The notes: a model not told the origin generated them from the sequence alone. Positions 6,737 through 15,487 are shown, counted from the stretch's first letter. The stretch: DNA of 64,000 bases from Massilia phosphatilytica (GCF_002968015.1 NZ_PUIP01000002.1:1-64000), one strand, 5' to 3'. Made by a program: numbers and translations.

Positions 6737-9448
6737 TTACGCCTCCTGCAGGACGAAATTGCGCGCCACCGGCTGCGCCGCCGCCGGCGGCATCGCCTTC
6801 GAAACCAGGTAGCCCTGGATCTCGTCGCAATCGAGCGCGCGCAGCATGTCGACCTGCTCCATCGTCTCGACGCCTTCCGCGACCACGCGCATCGCGAGCG
6901 CGCGCGCCATCGTCACGATCGCCCGGACGATCACGATCCCGCCCTCGGTCTTGCCGAGCTGGACGATGAAGGCGCGGTCGATCTTGAGGCCGTCGAAGTT
7001 AAGCTTGTACAGCTGGGACAACGACGAATAGCCGGTGCCGAAATCGTCCAGCAGGACCTTGATGCCGGCCTGGCGGAGCGCCTGGATCGCGCTCAGGACC
7101 GACGCCGTCTCGTTCATCACGGACGACTCGGTCAACTCGACCTCGACCAGGCACGGGTCGACCGCGTGATGTTCCAGCGCGCGCCGCAGCGTCTGCGCGA
7201 CGTCCGTATCGTTGAACTGGCGCGGCGAGATATTGATCGATACGGGCACCAGCTTGTTGCCGTTCTTTGCCCAGCGGGCGAGCTGGGCACAGACCTTGTC
7301 GATCACGAGGTCGCCGAGCTTGAGGACCAGGCCCGTTTCCTCGACGAGCGGAACGAATTCGGCGGGCGCGACGATGCCCCGCGTCGGGTGCACCCAGCGC
7401 ACGAGCGCTTCCAGGCTGGTGATCGAGCCGTCCGCCAGGTTCACGCGCGGCTCGTAGTACATGACGAACTGGTCGGCCGCCAGCGCGTGGCGCAGCTCGC
7501 GGATGCGTTCCAGGCGGGCCTTCAGCTGGTCGTGGAACTTGCCGTCGAAGTAGCGGTAGCTGCCCCGCTCGTTCATCTTCGCGGAATACATCGCCACGTC
7601 GGCGTTCTGCAGCAGCGCGCGCGGTTCTTTGCCGTCGGTGGGGAACAGGCTGATGCCGATCGAGGCGCCGACCACGTACTCGCCATAGGACAAACGGATG
7701 CTGCGGCGGAAGGCACGCTGGATGCGCTCGCTCGCTTGGGCCGCGTCGAGGGGGTCGGCGACGTTGTCGAGCACGATCACGAACTCGTCGCCGCCGAAGC
7801 GCGTCACGCAGTCGTGCGGCCGGACCGCTTCCTTGAGCCGGAGCGCGGCCGCGCACAGCAGCTCGTCGCCGGCGGCATGGCCCCAGGTATCGTTGATGGC
7901 CTTGAAGCCGTCCAGGTCGATGAACAGCAGCGCGAACATCTTGTCGTCCTGTTCGGCGCGGGCGATGGCATCGCGCAGGTGGCCTTCGACCCAGTAGCGG
8001 TTCGGCAGGCGCGTGAGCGGGTCTTCGTTGCTGCGCCGGAGCAGCTCCTCTTCGTGGGCGCGCTCCTCGGTGACGTCGCGGGCCGAGACGGCGAGGTTGT
8101 CGCCGTAGCGGAACATCTTCAGGGTCACCCACCTGGCCGGGAAGCTTGCGTGCGGGCGTCCCAGCGTCACCTCGTTGTAGCCGCTTTCCATCGCGCGCCG
8201 CAGGCTGTCCATGCGCGTCGCCAGGGTGTCGCCTTCGTACAATTCCGTCACCTTTTTGCCGATCAGGTCCCGGCGGTCGCGCGCCACCAGTTCCGCGGCG
8301 CGTCGGTTGCAGTCGATGACGACGAAGTCGCTCAGCGCGCCCTCCTCGTCCCATTGCGGACGCAGCATGTAGAAGCCTTCGTTGCTGGCCTCGGTGGCCA
8401 TCCGGTACGTGTCGCGGATCACGCGCAGGTCGCGGTCGCGGCGCGCCAGGCGCAGCGAATTGCTCATCGCAAGCAGCGTGAACAGCAGCACCGTCGCCGT
8501 GCCCGCCCACGCGCTGCCGATCCACGCGCTGCGCATCGCAGTCCAGGGCGCGAGGGCGGCGTCGTGGTCGAGTCCCACCACCGCGTTCACGCCGCGCCGG
8601 TCCACGTGTTGCCAGCCGACGTAGCGCGGGCGGCCGTCGCCGAACCAGGCCTGCCCGTCGACCAGTGCGCTGCCGGACGACAGCCGCAGCGGTGGCGCGT
8701 GGACGAATTCCGGTTGCCGGACCGTGCCCGCCGGCCCTTCCGAGCGCAGCGCGCGCGTGCGCCCGTCGTCGCCGACGATGGCCAGCAAGCCGTCCTGGCG
8801 GAAGACTGCATCCGCATCGCCCATCGTGAAATAGGCGGGGTCGACCGCGACGACGATCGCTGCCGCGAACTTGCCGTCGCGATCCGACAGCTCCCACGCG
8901 AACAGCAGCCGGTGCTTGCGGCCGCTGCGCCCGTCGACCGCGACCTCGTCCACGAAGAAATTGACCGGCATGCCGCTGCGCACCCGCGGCAGGACGTGCG
9001 CGACGGCGCCCGGGGACATCGCCGTCGGCGCGGTGGACGTCAGTACCCGGCCCTCGGCATCGACGAGGGACACGAGCAGGCGCGACGCGTCGAGGAACAG
9101 GCCGTGCTCGTCCGCATAGCCCAGGTGCACGTCGCCCTGCCTGGCCTCCCAATCGTATTTCACGAACCGGACCGTCTGTTCGATGGTGTCGACGGCGCGC
9201 TGGATGTGCGCGGCGTAGTCGCTGGCGAGGGTGTAGGCGTCCTGCTGCGTCTTGCGTTCGAGCGCGTCGCGCTCGGCCTCCAGGCGCTGGAACAGGAGGA
9301 ACCAGCCGAATCCCAGCACGACCGCCGCGGCCAGCGGCCAGGCCAGCAGGCGCCACCAGTGCTGCTTCCAGAGCGCAGCTGCGCCGCCGCGCGCATGGCG
9401 TGCTGACGCAACGCGTTCTCGCAAGTACGCCATGAGTCTGCGAACCAT
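6737..9448 (-). CDS. Membrane GGDEF-EAL protein (c-di-GMP synthesis/degradation) with periplasmic sensor and PAS domain
   Basis: 903 residues. TM1 is at about 34-53, a periplasmic sensor region runs from about 60 to 340, and TM2 lies near 345-368. A PAS-like segment follows (about 375-480), then GGDEF with an intact RFGGDEF motif and an RPHD I-site five residues before it. The EAL domain has SLEALVRW, ELTESS, LDDFGTGYSS and EGVETMEQ, so both catalytic domains look complete. It probably senses a periplasmic signal and tunes c-di-GMP. The start at 9448 is chosen for an AGGGG site 7 nt upstream; a longer frame exists but overlaps the divergent tetR promoter. It converges on the PEP-CTERM-like gene. 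Confidence 0.92.
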   Translation of the reverse strand: MVRRLMAYLRERVASARHARGGAAALWKQHWWRLLAWPLAAAVVLGFGWFLLFQRLEAERDALERKTQQDAYTLASDYAAHIQRAVDTIEQTVRFVKYDWEARQGDVHLGYADEHGLFLDASRLLVSLVDAEGRVLTSTAPTAMSPGAVAHVLPRVRSGMPVNFFVDEVAVDGRSGRKHRLLFAWELSDRDGKFAAAIVVAVDPAYFTMGDADAVFRQDGLLAIVGDDGRTRALRSEGPAGTVRQPEFVHAPPLRLSSGSALVDGQAWFGDGRPRYVGWQHVDRRGVNAVVGLDHDAALAPWTAMRSAWIGSAWAGTATVLLFTLLAMSNSLRLARRDRDLRVIRDTYRMATEASNEGFYMLRPQWDEEGALSDFVVIDCNRRAAELVARDRRDLIGKKVTELYEGDTLATRMDSLRRAMESGYNEVTLGRPHASFPARWVTLKMFRYGDNLAVSARDVTEERAHEEELLRRSNEDPLTRLPNRYWVEGHLRDAIARAEQDDKMFALLFIDLDGFKAINDTWGHAAGDELLCAAALRLKEAVRPHDCVTRFGGDEFVIVLDNVADPLDAAQASERIQRAFRRSIRLSYGEYVVGASIGISLFPTDGKEPRALLQNADVAMYSAKMNERGSYRYFDGKFHDQLKARLERIRELRHALAADQFVMYYEPRVNLADGSITSLEALVRWVHPTRGIVAPAEFVPLVEETGLVLKLGDLVIDKVCAQLARWAKNGNKLVPVSINISPRQFNDTDVAQTLRRALEHHAVDPCLVEVELTESSVMNETASVLSAIQALRQAGIKVLLDDFGTGYSSLSQLYKLNFDGLKIDRAFIVQLGKTEGGIVIVRAIVTMARALAMRVVAEGVETMEQVDMLRALDCDEIQGYLVSKAMPPAAAQPVARNFVLQEA

Positions 9449-9554
9449 TGCTTGCCCCTGTCCGACGACCTGAATACGAAAGTACCCTCGGATTCGGAAA
9501 AATTCAATAGATTCCGCAGGCATCGTCAGACGTTCGCTTGCATCGTGGTAAATA

Positions 9555-9575
9555 CATGTATACAGTGTATACATG
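9555..9575 (+). promoter_or_regulatory. Palindromic operator overlapping the tetR start codon
   Basis: A perfect inverted repeat has 9-nt arms CATGTATAC and GTATACATG around a 3-nt AGT spacer. It ends on the ATG of the TetR-family gene at 9573. A symmetrical 21-bp site at the start of a tetR gene is typical of autoregulation. No Shine-Dalgarno sequence is visible, so the gene may be read from a leaderless mRNA. Confidence 0.65.
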
Positions 9576-10145
9576 ACTACCAAGGAACGCATCCTCGCCA
9601 TTGCGATCAGCGAACTCGAAGCGAAGGGACTGGACGGACTGAGCCTGCGGGCCGTCGGCCAGAAAGCCGGCATCACGCCAATGGCCGTGTACCGCCATTT
9701 CGCCGACAAGGCCGCCCTGTTGCAGGCCGTAGGCGCCCACGCGCTCGACCTGTGGCAACGCCGGGCACAGGCATTTGCCGGCCTGCCGCTGCTGGCCGGA
9801 TTCGAGGCCATCGCGACGGCGTTCGTCGATTTCGCGCTGGACGAGCCGGCGCTGTTCGATGCCGCCTTCGTGCTCAAGACGCGCGCCGAACGTATCTATC
9901 CGGAAGACTTCGAGGCGGGACGGTCTCCCGTCATCGGCGGCTTCGCGCAGCGCCTCGCGCAAGGCCAGGCGGCGGGGCTCGTGCGCGCGGGGCCGCCGCT
10001 GGAACTCGCGCTGGGCGTGTGGGGCGTGCTGCAGGGCCTCGTGGACTTGCACCGGTCCGGCCGGTTCAACCTGTCGCGGACCGAATTCACGGCGCTGTGC
10101 CTGCGCTCCGCGGCGCGCATTTATTTGAAAGGGAACGAACAATGA
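9573..10145 (+). CDS. TetR family transcriptional regulator
   Basis: 190 residues. An N-terminal TetR-type DNA-binding domain occupies about residues 1-50, with the helix-turn-helix around LRAVGQKAGITPMAVYRHF. An Ala/Leu-rich helical ligand-binding domain follows. The stop overlaps the start of the Lnt-like gene by 4 nt (ATGA), so the two form a tight operon. A 21-bp palindrome covers its start codon, making self-repression of the pair likely. The ligand is unknown. Confidence 0.9.
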   Translation: MTTKERILAIAISELEAKGLDGLSLRAVGQKAGITPMAVYRHFADKAALLQAVGAHALDLWQRRAQAFAGLPLLAGFEAIATAFVDFALDEPALFDAAFVLKTRAERIYPEDFEAGRSPVIGGFAQRLAQGQAAGLVRAGPPLELALGVWGVLQGLVDLHRSGRFNLSRTEFTALCLRSAARIYLKGNEQ

Positions 10146-11527
10146 CACCATGGAGCATCCTGGCCGCGCTGCTGTCCGGCGCCCTGCTGGCGGTAAGCCG
10201 CGACACGGGGCAGTTCGGCTGGCTGGTGCTCGCGGCGCCCGTGCCGCTGCTCGTGGTTGCGTTGCGCGCACCGCGGGCACGCCATGTCGCCGGCCTCGCC
10301 TTCGTGGCCGGGGTGATGGCCGAGGCGGGCCCGATGTGGTTCTATGGCCGGATCCTGCCGGTGATCTATGGCCTGGCGATCATCCAGGCAATCGTGTTCA
10401 TGCTCACGGTCTTGTTCATGCGGGCACTGTATCGCCGCTTCCCCGCGGCCGTGGCGGTGCTCGGGTTCGCCGTGATGACGGCGGCCCAGGAATACCTGCG
10501 CAGCCTCGTCTCGCCGAACGGCAGCTTCTTCGCGCTCGGCTACGCGCTGGTCGAGGTCGTGCCGCTGCTGCAGACGGCCGCGCTGGCCGGGATCGCCGGG
10601 CTGACATTCCTGGCGGCCGTGATCCCGGCCGGGCTCGCCCTGCTGTGCGTCCAGCCGCGCGACGCCAGGGCGGCGCTGGCGTGGTCGATGCCGGTGCTCG
10701 CGGCATTCGTGTACGGATTCTGGCAACTGGCGCAGCCATCCGGACCGTCCGTGCGCATCGCCCTGTTGAGCGACGACCGTCACGCCGGACGCGTGTTCCA
10801 TCATCCGGATGCGGGCCCCGAGATCGCCGCCGCGTTCGCGCGCCAGGTCGCCGCGACCGCCGCGGACAAGCCGGCGGCGATCGTCGTACCGGAAAAGATA
10901 CTGGCGGCCGGCACGGTCCTTTTACCGCCGGCGGGAAGCGTCGTCGTCGCGGGCCTCGACGGCCCTGCGCCGCAAGGTGGCCGGCTGAATATCGCCGCGC
11001 TGTACCGGCCCGATGCGCCTGTCGACACCTATCTGAAGAAGCGCATGGTGCCGGGCCTCGAAGCGGAATACGTGCCGGGCACCGCCGAACTGGTCACGCG
11101 GATCGATGGGCTGCCCGCCGGTATCGCGATCTGCAAGGACATGGATTTCGCCCAGGACGTGCGCCTGTACGGCCGGCGCGGCGTCGGCCTGATGCTGGTG
11201 CCCGCCTGGGACTTCGACCGCGACGCGTATCTGCATGGCCGGATGGCGATCGTGCGCGGCGTCGAGAACGGTTTTGCGCTCGCACGCTCGGCGTCGCAGG
11301 GCCTGATGACGCTGAGCGATGCGCATGGCCGCATCGTCGCCGAACGCCGCACGACGCACGCCCCCGGCATGCTCGTCGGCGACCTGCCGACGGGACGCGG
11401 CGGCACGGTCTACAGCCGCATCGGCGACGCGTTCGCCCAGGTCATGGTGGCGGCGTGGCTGGCGTTGCTGGCGCTGCTGGCCTGGCGCTGGCGGCGTGTT
11501 CAGGCCAATCCGGCACGCCGCATGTAG
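10142..11527 (+). CDS. Apolipoprotein N-acyltransferase-like membrane protein (nitrilase-type C-terminal domain)
   Basis: 461 residues. The N-terminal half has about six hydrophobic helices. The C-terminal half is a carbon-nitrogen hydrolase domain. The Glu-Lys-Cys triad of the family can be followed in VVPEKIL (Glu), YLKKRMVPG (Lys) and GIAICKDMDF (Cys). A final membrane helix precedes the basic tail. This is the layout of Lnt, which acylates the N-terminal Cys of lipoproteins, but it is shorter than usual (about 500-540). Its place in a TetR-controlled two-gene operon suggests a specialised paralogue rather than the housekeeping enzyme. Its 3' end overlaps the convergent monooxygenase gene by 28 bp. 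Confidence 0.8.
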   Translation: MTPWSILAALLSGALLAVSRDTGQFGWLVLAAPVPLLVVALRAPRARHVAGLAFVAGVMAEAGPMWFYGRILPVIYGLAIIQAIVFMLTVLFMRALYRRFPAAVAVLGFAVMTAAQEYLRSLVSPNGSFFALGYALVEVVPLLQTAALAGIAGLTFLAAVIPAGLALLCVQPRDARAALAWSMPVLAAFVYGFWQLAQPSGPSVRIALLSDDRHAGRVFHHPDAGPEIAAAFARQVAATAADKPAAIVVPEKILAAGTVLLPPAGSVVVAGLDGPAPQGGRLNIAALYRPDAPVDTYLKKRMVPGLEAEYVPGTAELVTRIDGLPAGIAICKDMDFAQDVRLYGRRGVGLMLVPAWDFDRDAYLHGRMAIVRGVENGFALARSASQGLMTLSDAHGRIVAERRTTHAPGMLVGDLPTGRGGTVYSRIGDAFAQVMVAAWLALLALLAWRWRRVQANPARRM

Positions 11528-12996
11528 GTAGCGAGCGCATCGGCGTGGACGGACGCGGCGATCGCGCCGACGTAACCATCCGGACGCACCAGCACGAATT
11601 CGCCGGGATCCAGCCCATACGCTGCCTGGACGTGCCCATGCACGTCGATCACGTCGCCGTGCGCGCCGAACAGATGCACGTGCAGGCCCGGACGCCGCAA
11701 CGCGTCCGCGACGCCGGGCGCGACCTCTCGGCCCAGCAAGGTCCAGTGCGGCCCCGCGAACAGCGTGAAGAGCCGCGTCGTCTGCCCGCCCGCGCCCAGC
11801 ACGACGGCATCCGGTGCCCGGTCGCCGGCCTGCACGCCGTGCGCATGCGCCGGCTGCGCAAACGACAGCGGTGAATCGGGATACGCCAGGTCGAGCTGCC
11901 GCGCTTCGCGTCCGCGGCGCATGTCGCCGCCGCGGCGCGCGGCGTCCAGCAGCGCCGTGGACAACTGCAGCATCGCGGCAGCGACCGGGCGACGCTCCGC
12001 TTCGTACGTGTCCAGCAAATCGTCCGGCGCGCCCGCGCGCACGGCCGCCAGCTTCCACCCCAGGTTGTACGCGTCCTGCACGCTGGTGTTCAATCCCTGC
12101 CCGCCCGTGGGCGGATGCGTGTGGGCGGCGTCGCCCGCAAGGAACACCCGCCCGACGCGATAGCGGTCGGCCAGGCGCGCATTCATCGTGTACGCCGAGG
12201 CCCAGGACACGCTGGCCACGTGCACGTCGCCGCGGCCGGTCCGGTCCTTGACCATCGCGTCGAGAGCCTGCGCCGACAGGTCGGCGTCGCCCTCGGGCGG
12301 AATGGGCGCCTGGATCTGGAACAGGTCCGTACCCGCGAGCGGACACACCTCGATCCGGCGCGCCATGTCGTCTGCGTTGAAGCGATGCCAGGCATCGCGC
12401 GCGAGACCGGTCAAGGCGACGTCCGCCACCAGTGCCCGCACGCCCAGCGTCTTGCCGGGGAAGCCGACGTCGAGCAGACGGCGTACCGTGCTGCGCCCGC
12501 CGTCCGTACCGACAACGTAGCGCGCGCGCAGGCGCGTCGCGCCGCCGCGGCCATCGAGCGTGACCGCAACGCCTTCCGCATCCTGCGCCAGGTCCGTGAG
12601 CGCCAGCCCGAATTCGACCCGGCGCCCCAGAACCAGCAGGCGCTCGCGCATGACTTGCTCCGTCAGGTATTGCGGCAGCATCAACGGTGTGCCATACGGT
12701 TCCGCCGGCGTTGCCGTCAGCCCTGCGGCGAGCGGTGCATCGGCATGGCTGCCGTCTGCGGTGTGGATGCGCTGCAGCGGATACGGCCCGCCCAGCGCCA
12801 CCGCCCGATCGACGATGCCGAGGTCCTCGAAGACTTCCAGCGTCCGGGGCTGGATGCCCTTGCCGCGCGAGCCGTGGAATGGCGCGTCCTGCCGCTCGAT
12901 CAGGCGGAACGGGACGCCCCGCCGCGCCAGGTCAAGGGCCAGGGTCAGGCCGGCGGCGCCCGCGCCGCAGATCAGTACATCGGTATCGAAGTCCAT
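11500..12996 (-). CDS. FAD-dependent aromatic-ring monooxygenase (PheA/TfdB type)
   Basis: 498 residues. The N-terminal Rossmann motif is ICGAGAAGLTLALDLARRG (about 9-27). The central VVGTDGGRSTVRR (DG motif) and the FAD ribityl-binding GD motif in FLAGDAAHTHPPTGGQGL follow. These are the three fingerprints of class A flavoprotein hydroxylases. The last 120 residues form a thioredoxin-like tail seen in phenol hydroxylase-type members. Likely substrates are phenolic or polyketide aromatics, using NAD(P)H and O2. It is divergent from the MarR gene with a symmetrical operator between them, so it is probably repressed by MarR until an aromatic ligand binds. Confidence 0.9.
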   Translation of the reverse strand: MDFDTDVLICGAGAAGLTLALDLARRGVPFRLIERQDAPFHGSRGKGIQPRTLEVFEDLGIVDRAVALGGPYPLQRIHTADGSHADAPLAAGLTATPAEPYGTPLMLPQYLTEQVMRERLLVLGRRVEFGLALTDLAQDAEGVAVTLDGRGGATRLRARYVVGTDGGRSTVRRLLDVGFPGKTLGVRALVADVALTGLARDAWHRFNADDMARRIEVCPLAGTDLFQIQAPIPPEGDADLSAQALDAMVKDRTGRGDVHVASVSWASAYTMNARLADRYRVGRVFLAGDAAHTHPPTGGQGLNTSVQDAYNLGWKLAAVRAGAPDDLLDTYEAERRPVAAAMLQLSTALLDAARRGGDMRRGREARQLDLAYPDSPLSFAQPAHAHGVQAGDRAPDAVVLGAGGQTTRLFTLFAGPHWTLLGREVAPGVADALRRPGLHVHLFGAHGDVIDVHGHVQAAYGLDPGEFVLVRPDGYVGAIAASVHADALATYMRRAGLA

Positions 12997-13014
12997 GTCG
13001 CTCTCCAGTGTGGA

Positions 13015-13035
13015 TTATGTGTAGAATGCACATAA
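13015..13035. promoter_or_regulatory. MarR operator 1 (TTATGTG-N7-CACATAA)
   Basis: A perfect 7-nt inverted repeat with a 7-nt spacer lies between the divergent monooxygenase (start 12996) and marR (start 13050). A second site with the same ATGTG-N7-CACAT core follows 49 bp downstream. Confidence 0.65.
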
Positions 13036-13049
13036 CTGGAGAGGAGTAT

Positions 13050-13547
13050 ATGGCAACAAAAAATAATGTGCAAGATACACATATATCGGCGAAACTGCGT
13101 GACTTGCACGGCTCGCTGATCAGCATCGTCAGCGCGATGAACCGGCCGCAGCGCGACGAGGAGCTCATCCGGCAAGCCGGCATCCGGCTGGACCGGGCGC
13201 TGTTTCCGCTGCTCGTCGGGATCGAGCGGCTCGGTCCGATCGGCGTCGTCGAGCTGGCCGAACGGTCGGGGCGCGACTACACCACCGTCAGCCGCCAGGT
13301 CGCCAAGCTGGACAGCCTGGGCCTGGTCGAACGGCACGCTTCCGAGACGGATGCGCGGGTACGGCTCGCTTCGATCACACCGAAAGGCAAGGCCATGACG
13401 GACGCGCTCGACGCGGCGCGCGACAAGATGGCGCGCGCCCTCTTCGCGTCGTGGGACAAGGACGATTTCGACAACCTGGTGCGGCTGATGCGCAGGCTGG
13501 CCGACGCGATCGACCAGCCGCCGGCCCCGCCCGGCGGCGCGGGCTGA
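13050..13547 (+). CDS. MarR family transcriptional regulator
   Basis: 165 residues. The winged helix-turn-helix is at about 65-135, with VVELAERSGRDYTTVSRQ as recognition region and the wing containing ETDARVRLASITPKG. The ATG at 13050 has a strong GGAGAGGAG site. The frame extends upstream without a comparable site. It is divergent from the flavin monooxygenase and two matching operators flank its start, so negative autoregulation and control of the monooxygenase are likely. The first 30 codons are AT-richer than the rest because they contain operator 2. Confidence 0.92.
   Translation: MATKNNVQDTHISAKLRDLHGSLISIVSAMNRPQRDEELIRQAGIRLDRALFPLLVGIERLGPIGVVELAERSGRDYTTVSRQVAKLDSLGLVERHASETDARVRLASITPKGKAMTDALDAARDKMARALFASWDKDDFDNLVRLMRRLADAIDQPPAPPGGAG
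13066..13082. promoter_or_regulatory. MarR operator 2 (ATGTG-N7-CACAT)
   Basis: This has the same half-sites and same 7-nt spacing as operator 1, located inside the first codons of marR. Two equal sites 49 bp apart suggest cooperative binding that blocks both promoters. Confidence 0.5.
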
Positions 13548-13559
13548 GCGGCCGGCGCG

Positions 13560-13997
13560 TCAGCGCTGCGCCATCTTCGCCGTCACGACGATCACCTGCG
13601 CCAGGCGCGGATCGGTAACGTCGCTCGGCACATAGCTCATCATCATGTCGTCGCGGTTGTCGCCCTTGTTGAATTCCATGATCACGTTGCCGTCGCGCGA
13701 AACGAACCGGTCGGGCGATTGCGCGACGAGGTGCATCCGGCGCTGTTTGTCGATCTGGGCGACGATGCCGTCGCGCGCGGGCTGCACCTTCAGCCGCCAG
13801 CCGTTCGACAATTCGTACGCGCCGCTGACTTCCTCGGCCTGGTAATCCCAGATGCGGAATGCCGTGCGCGGCTGCGCGGTCACCTCGACGCGCGAGATCG
13901 GCGCGTCGTCATTGATTGGATAATTTCCCGACTGCGCGCCGGCACCGGGCGCGAGCAACAGCAGGGATGCGGAAAGTGCCAAGGGAAGCGGACGCAT
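13560..13997 (-). CDS. Secreted protein of unknown function
   Basis: 145 residues. A signal peptide (MRPLPLALSASLLLLAPGAGA) is probably cut before QSGNYP. The mature part is a small beta-rich domain with RVEVTAQPRTAFRIWDYQAE, a Met-rich stretch (DDMMMSYVPSD) and a C-terminal VIVVTAKMAQR. I do not recognise the family. The tail makes no membrane anchor, so a soluble periplasmic or secreted protein is likely. It converges on marR with a 12-bp gap. Confidence 0.7.
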   Translation of the reverse strand: MRPLPLALSASLLLLAPGAGAQSGNYPINDDAPISRVEVTAQPRTAFRIWDYQAEEVSGAYELSNGWRLKVQPARDGIVAQIDKQRRMHLVAQSPDRFVSRDGNVIMEFNKGDNRDDMMMSYVPSDVTDPRLAQVIVVTAKMAQR

Positions 13998-14245
13998 GAT
14001 GACTCCTTCAGGACGTGATGGACAAGTGGCCGCGGTACGGGTCGCGCCGGCAGCGGCAATTCAGTCTAGGGCGCCGGTTGCCGGCCACAAGGGCGGCGAA
14101 CGCCGCATCACGAAACAGTCTCGAATCGCGGGAAATCAGATCGAAGCGAAATGACTCGCCTCCGCCGCCCGTGGGCCGCTGCGCGTATCGCTATGCGTGG
14201 CGGCGTGGTCGGATATGCACGTCATTGCGACGTGCCGAATGACGT

Positions 14246-15229
14246 TCAGGCGGACGCGTCGCCATCTACCATGACGCGGTTGCGGCCACCACGCTTTGCC
14301 GCATACAAGGCCTTGTCCGCTGCCTCGATCAGTGCGGGAACCTCATGCAGGCGTTCACGATCAAAGCTTGCGACACCGATGCTCAGCGTGACCATCGGCC
14401 AGTGGGCCGCGGGTGCGTGCGGCAGCGCCAGTCCGGCCACGTGTTCGCGGATCGCGTTGGCGTGCAGCGTGGCCTGCTCGAGCGACGTGTCAGGGAGGAT
14501 CGCCGCGAATTCCTCGCCACCATAGCGTGCCGCCACGTCGGCCGGGCGCTTGAGTTTGGCAGCGAGGGCCTGGGCCACCGTGGACAGGCAGGCGTCGCCC
14601 TGCTGGTGGCCGAAGTGGTCGTTGTAGGCCTTGAAGGAATCGATGTCGATCAGCAGCAGCGACAGCTCGCTCTTCGCGCGTTGCGCGCGGCGCAGTTCGC
14701 GGTCCAGCGCGACGTCGAAGTAGCGGCGGTTGGCGATGCCGGTCAGGCCGTCGACGTACGACCGGGCGCGCAGCGATTCGGCGTGGTCGAGGAGACGCTT
14801 TTCGCGTTCCATGGCGCCGCTGACGTCGCGGATCTCGATCATGCAGTAGCGCTGCTCGCCATCGCGGAACGGCGTCACGGTCACGGCCTGGTCGATGCGC
14901 GGCCCGTCGAAACTGCCCGCCTCGCGCAGCGGGAATGGGGCGCGGCTTTCCGACTGCGGGATGGTCGTGCTCGCGCCATCGGCCGATGGAGCCGACGGCG
15001 CCAATGCGGCCAGCACGGCCGCTTCGACGCGTGAACCGCGCAGTTCGGGGAAGACCTCGAACAGCGAGCGCTCGCGCACGCGCGCGGCGGCGCGGGCGGA
15101 GCGCGGCACCATCCAGCCGTTCCAGAGCACGATCTTGTGGTGGGCGTCGAGCACGATGATCCCGCTGTTGACGAGATTCAGGGCGCGCATGGACAGGTCG
15201 GTGGCGGTATCGGAGTCGGTCGGGATCAC
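14246..15229 (-). CDS. Diguanylate cyclase with N-terminal PAS domain
   Basis: 327 residues, no membrane segments. A PAS-like domain (about 10-145) begins NSGIIVLDAHHKIVLWNGW and includes the PAC-like EQRYCMIEIRDVSG. A short coiled linker and a GGDEF domain (about 165-320) follow. The active-site motif is ARYGGEEF, fully compatible with cyclase activity, with an RPAD inhibitory site five residues before it. It makes c-di-GMP from GTP in the cytoplasm in response to an unknown PAS signal. It is an isolated gene with no EAL domain. Confidence 0.92.
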   Translation of the reverse strand: MIPTDSDTATDLSMRALNLVNSGIIVLDAHHKIVLWNGWMVPRSARAAARVRERSLFEVFPELRGSRVEAAVLAALAPSAPSADGASTTIPQSESRAPFPLREAGSFDGPRIDQAVTVTPFRDGEQRYCMIEIRDVSGAMEREKRLLDHAESLRARSYVDGLTGIANRRYFDVALDRELRRAQRAKSELSLLLIDIDSFKAYNDHFGHQQGDACLSTVAQALAAKLKRPADVAARYGGEEFAAILPDTSLEQATLHANAIREHVAGLALPHAPAAHWPMVTLSIGVASFDRERLHEVPALIEAADKALYAAKRGGRNRVMVDGDASA

Positions 15230-15329
15230 GGCATGGATTAATATCTGAAAATCAACTGATCATACCGGAAATCAATCCCCGTGCGGCATTCGAGAGACTG
15301 ACGATTGTTGCCAATTTCCACGAAAGCAC

Positions 15330-15358
15330 TTGGCCAAGTGCCGATGAGCCGCTATAAT
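15330..15358 (+). promoter_or_regulatory. Sigma-70 promoter of the second tRNA-Lys
   Basis: A -35 box TTGGCC and a -10 box TATAAT are separated by 17 bp. The tRNA begins 11 nt after the -10 box, as at the first tRNA-Lys. Confidence 0.75.
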
Positions 15359-15368
15359 GCTGCCCGTC

Positions 15369-15444
15369 GGGTCGTTAGCTCAGTTGGTAGAGCAGCGGAC
15401 TTTTAATCCGTTGGTCGCAGGTTCGAGCCCCGCACGGCCTACCA
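15369..15444 (+). tRNA. tRNA-Lys (anticodon TTT), second copy
   Basis: A 76-nt cloverleaf with encoded CCA, identical to the copy at 750 except in the T-arm. Here the T-stem reads GCAGG/CCCGC and holds an A51-C63 mismatch. The anticodon is TTT. It has its own promoter and terminator, so it is a single-gene unit upstream of the TonB receptor operon. Confidence 0.97.
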
Positions 15445-15455
15445 GTATTACCCAG

Positions 15456-15487
15456 AAAGCCCATGAACTCCGGTTCGTGGGCTTTTT
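15456..15487 (+). terminator. Intrinsic terminator of the second tRNA-Lys
   Basis: A 13-bp stem starts AAAGCCCATGAAC and closes GTTCGTGGGCTTT with a 4-nt loop and a T-run. It is unrelated in sequence to the terminator behind the first tRNA-Lys. Confidence 0.85.

Noticed and set aside
6698..9406. 902-codon open frame opposite the GGDEF-EAL gene
   Set aside because: Arg/Asp/Val-rich shadow of the minus-strand gene, no domain pattern; the opposite frame has intact GGDEF and EAL motifs.
9449..9877. Longer N-terminus for the GGDEF-EAL protein (start 9877)
   Set aside because: It would overlap the divergent tetR gene and its operator; the start at 9448 has a ribosome site and precedes TM1.
826..15368. 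Region between the two intact tRNA-Lys genes as a genomic island
   Set aside because: Both tRNAs are complete with their own promoters and different terminators, there is no integrase, and composition is host-like.
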